From: an uncultured bacterium
Lineage (GTDB): Bacteria; Desulfobacterota; Binatia; HRBIN30
Direction: 5' to 3'
Length of the DNA: 8,220 nucleotides
NCBI GenBank assembly: GCA_937975525.1
Contig: CALJUJ010000621.1
Coordinates: forward strand, 1-8,220
The notes beneath the pieces were generated by a model. The model was not told the origin of the DNA. It ran no database searches and saw only the letters and a program-made list of their open reading frames with translations. Shown piece after piece: positions 6,282 through 8,220 of this stretch. Within the stretch, counting starts at the first letter, position 1, and each line of letters starts with the position of its first letter. A program made the translations under genes and the position numbers.

Positions 6282-7280
6282 ATGCAGAAATCCACAGTCG
6301 CCGTCATCGGCAGCAACTCCTTCTCCGGGAGCGACTTCGTCGATCTGCTGTTGGACGACCCGCAGTACGAGGTGATCGGCATCAGCCGCTCGCCGGAGAA
6401 GTCCTCGCTTTTCCTACCCTATCTGCGACGCAGCGACCGCAGGCGCTTTCGCTTCGTGCAAGCCGACCTCAATCGCGACGCCGACCGCCTGCTCGACCTG
6501 CTGGCTTCCGCACGACCGCGCTTCATCGTCAACTTCGCGTCCCAGAGCGAGGTCGCCGCGAGCTGGGAAACGCCCGAGCATTGGTACCAGACCAACGCCG
6601 TCTCGACGGCACGGCTCGCGAGCTTTCTGCGCCGCGTGCCGTGGCTCGAACGCTACGTCCACATCTCGACACCGGAGGTCTACGGATCCTGTGAGGGCCG
6701 CGTCACCGAAGATGCGCCGATGCGGCCGTCGACGCCGTACGCCGCGTCGCGCGCGGCCGCCGAGACACTGCTCCAGCTCTTCGTGAGCCAGTACGAGCTA
6801 CCGGTGTCGCTCGTCCGCTCGACCAACGTCTACGGCGCGCACCAGCAGCTGTTCAAGATCATCCCGCGGGCCGTGATCCAGATCCGCAAGGGCGAGCCGA
6901 TTGCACTGCACGGCGGCGGCACCCAGGTGCGTTCGTTCATCCACATCCGCGACGTGTCCCGCGGCGAGCTCGAAGTGATGCGCCGTGGCGATCTCGGCGC
7001 AGCCTACAACCTCTCGCCCGACGATTCCGTCGAGATCCGTTCCCTCGTCCGCATGATCTGCGAGCACCTGGGAGTGTCGTTCGAAGACTCGACGCGCATC
7101 AGTCCTGCGCGCCCGGGCAACGATGCCCGCTACGTGATCGACTCGACGCGCGCCCGACAGGCATTCGCCTGGCGGCCCCAGGTCGAGCTCGCCGAGGGTC
7201 TCGACGGGGTCATCCGCTGGGTCGACGAACGGTGGGACGAGATCCTGCGCCAGCCCCTCGAGTACGTGCACAAGCCCTGA
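6282..7280 (+). CDS. NAD-dependent epimerase/dehydratase (extended SDR), atypical active site
   Basis: This 332-residue protein is an extended SDR of the nucleotide-sugar dehydratase/epimerase type. The cofactor-binding loop is GSNSFSG (10-16), followed by NFASQSEVAASWE (84-96), STPEVYGS (129-136), the catalytic-region STPYAASRAAAETL (150-163), RSTNVYGAHQQLFKIIP (179-195) and VRSFIHIRDV (216-225), which is typical of NDP-sugar-binding enzymes. Two positions are unusual. The lysine of Y-x-x-x-K is an arginine: Y153 and R157, with R157 encoded by CGC at 6750-6752. The aspartate of the dehydratase 'T-D-E' triad is P131, leaving E132. As I remember, similar SRAA variants occur in SDRs of polysaccharide clusters, so the enzyme need not be dead. 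The gene starts 7 bases after the MDR gene. It is a different protein from the SDR fragment at the window start. Confidence 0.88.
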   Translation: MQKSTVAVIGSNSFSGSDFVDLLLDDPQYEVIGISRSPEKSSLFLPYLRRSDRRRFRFVQADLNRDADRLLDLLASARPRFIVNFASQSEVAASWETPEHWYQTNAVSTARLASFLRRVPWLERYVHISTPEVYGSCEGRVTEDAPMRPSTPYAASRAAAETLLQLFVSQYELPVSLVRSTNVYGAHQQLFKIIPRAVIQIRKGEPIALHGGGTQVRSFIHIRDVSRGELEVMRRGDLGAAYNLSPDDSVEIRSLVRMICEHLGVSFEDSTRISPARPGNDARYVIDSTRARQAFAWRPQVELAEGLDGVIRWVDERWDEILRQPLEYVHKP

Positions 7281-7284
7281 GGCG

Positions 7285-8220
7285 ATGGAGCGCGCGATCC
7301 GCACGCCCCCGCATCGGGGCGCCCTGCTCGGGCTGCTGGTCATCATCGCTGCCACCGCGATCGCCTACGCCAACGCCTTCCCCCCGCTCTTCGGCGGCCT
7401 CGATGCGAAGGAGTCGATCCGCGACAATCCCTACATCCGCACGTTGTGGCCGCTGTCGCACGCGATGTCCTTGCCGCTGCTGGCCGACACGCTCGCTACC
7501 GACCCGGGCAGCAAGGGCGGCACGATGGTGCGGCGCCCGGTCCTGAGCCTGACGTTCGCGCTCAACCAGGCGCTGCTGGGACCCGCCCCCTGGGGCTACC
7601 ACCTCGTCAACATCCTGTTGCACATCGGCGGCGCGTGCGTCCTGTTCGCCCTCTTGCGGCACACGCTCGCGCTTCGACGCATCGCGCACGGCGACTCGAT
7701 CGCGCTGGCGACGGCGCTGCTGTGGGCCGTCCACCCGCTGCAAACGGAGAGCGTGACCAACCTCGTGCAGCGCGCCGAGGCGCTCATGGGCCTGCTGTAC
7801 CTGACGACCCTCTACGCCGCGGCGCGCCACCTCCACGGCGACGGGCATCGCTGGGGCTGGGCGGCCGTCGCCGTCGTCGCGTGCGCCCTGGGGATGGGCA
7901 CGAAGGAGACGATGGTCACCGCGCCGGTCGCCGTCCTCCTGTACGACTGGGTGTTCGTGTCGCGATCGCTCCGCGACCTCGCCCGTCACGGGCGGCTGCA
8001 TGCGGCGCTCTGGTCGACGTGGCTGGTTCTCGCGGGCCTCCTCTTGTTCACTGCGGACGATGCCGCGCGCGACTTCGTCGCCGGCAAGACGCGGCCCTAC
8101 GTCCTGGCGCAGCCAAGGGTGCTCCTCCACTACCTGCGCCTGGCGTTCTGGCCCGACGCACTCCACGTCTACGTCAACACCCGTGCGTTCACGTTCGTAC
8201 CGGGCCTGACACCTTGGTGG
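7285..8220 (+). CDS. TMTC/TPR-type multi-pass membrane glycosyltransferase-like protein, 3' end cut by window
   Basis: From ATG 7285 the frame stays open for 312 codons to the window edge, so only the N-terminal part is seen. A first membrane segment lies at about 13-30. A loop with GLDAKESIRDNPYIRTLWPL (38-57) follows, then RRPVLSLTFALNQALLG (83-99) and WGYHLVNILLHIGG (103-116). Hydrophobic segments lie at about 106-127, 139-155, 165-180, 190-225 and 238-256. AVHPLQTESVTNLVQRAEAL (148-167) and GTKETMVTAPVAVLLYDW (205-222) resemble the membrane half of eukaryotic TMTC O-mannosyltransferases and bacterial relatives, which often end in tetratricopeptide repeats. In GT-C enzymes an acidic residue in the first outside loop is catalytic; D40 and E43 are candidates. 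It may act on a lipid-linked sugar at the membrane. GAGG at 7279-7282 is very close to the start. Confidence 0.75.
   Translation, partial: MERAIRTPPHRGALLGLLVIIAATAIAYANAFPPLFGGLDAKESIRDNPYIRTLWPLSHAMSLPLLADTLATDPGSKGGTMVRRPVLSLTFALNQALLGPAPWGYHLVNILLHIGGACVLFALLRHTLALRRIAHGDSIALATALLWAVHPLQTESVTNLVQRAEALMGLLYLTTLYAAARHLHGDGHRWGWAAVAVVACALGMGTKETMVTAPVAVLLYDWVFVSRSLRDLARHGRLHAALWSTWLVLAGLLLFTADDAARDFVAGKTRPYVLAQPRVLLHYLRLAFWPDALHVYVNTRAFTFVPGLTPWW

Larger units (their letters stand above)
1..8220 (+). other. Putative single operon: modified-sugar biosynthesis cluster
   Basis: Ten consecutive coding regions run in the same direction. Four junctions are 4-base overlaps: ATGA at 301, 1089 and 2831, and GTGA at 3463. 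The other gaps are 3, 30, 7, 7 and 4 bases. Such packing normally means co-transcription with translational coupling. The contents (two nucleotide-sugar SDRs, MDR dehydrogenase, split transketolase, HAD phosphatase, APH-fold kinase, methyltransferase, Fe/2OG oxygenase) fit a carbohydrate-modification pathway. No promoter or terminator is visible inside, so both ends of the transcript should lie outside the window. The operon call is inference from spacing; the final membrane protein may be functionally separate. Confidence 0.75.

Noticed and set aside
7210..8166. 318-codon minus-strand frame at the window end
   Set aside because: The + strand frame from 7285 encodes membrane segments and TMTC-like motifs. 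The minus frame is rich in glutamine, arginine and glutamate with no domain.

Overview
The window is a compact, GC-rich stretch of a bacterial chromosome. By eye the third codon positions are mostly G or C; this was not computed. Every gene I can support lies on the + strand. Ten coding regions follow one another with overlaps of 4 bases or gaps of at most 30 bases, so the whole window reads as one operon-like transcription unit. The first and last genes run off the window. There is no RNA gene, insertion sequence, CRISPR array, clear repeat, promoter or terminator that I can support, and no gene-free stretch longer than 30 bases. Composition and gene content suit a high-GC proteobacterium-like or related Gram-negative lineage, possibly from a metagenome, but the sequence does not fix the taxon.

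Layout: (1) 2-304, C-terminal 100 residues of an NAD-dependent sugar epimerase/dehydratase (SDR). (2) 301-1092, a phytanoyl-CoA-dioxygenase-like Fe(II)/2-oxoglutarate oxygenase. (3,4) 1089-1904 and 1908-2834, a split transketolase: a thiamine-diphosphate-binding N-terminal subunit and a pyrimidine-binding C-terminal subunit. (5) 2831-3466, a HAD-superfamily phosphatase-like protein. (6) 3463-4497, an aminoglycoside-phosphotransferase-fold small-molecule kinase. (7) 4528-5190, a class I SAM-dependent methyltransferase. (8) 5198-6274, a zinc-dependent medium-chain dehydrogenase. (9) 6282-7280, a second SDR of the nucleotide-sugar dehydratase/epimerase type. (10) 7285-8220+, the start of a multi-pass membrane protein resembling TMTC/TPR-type glycosyltransferases.

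Taken together, genes 1-9 look like the sugar-tailoring part of a surface-polysaccharide (O-antigen, capsule or exopolysaccharide) locus. Two SDRs and an MDR would provide oxidation, dehydration, epimerisation or reduction. The split transketolase could transfer a two-carbon ketol unit, the phosphatase and kinase could adjust phosphorylation, and the methyltransferase and oxygenase could decorate the product. The most interesting idea, which is inference, is that this operon makes an unusual branched-chain or chain-extended sugar. No glycosyltransferase of the usual GT-A/GT-B kind, no nucleotidylyltransferase and no polymer export gene is visible, so these would have to lie outside the window.
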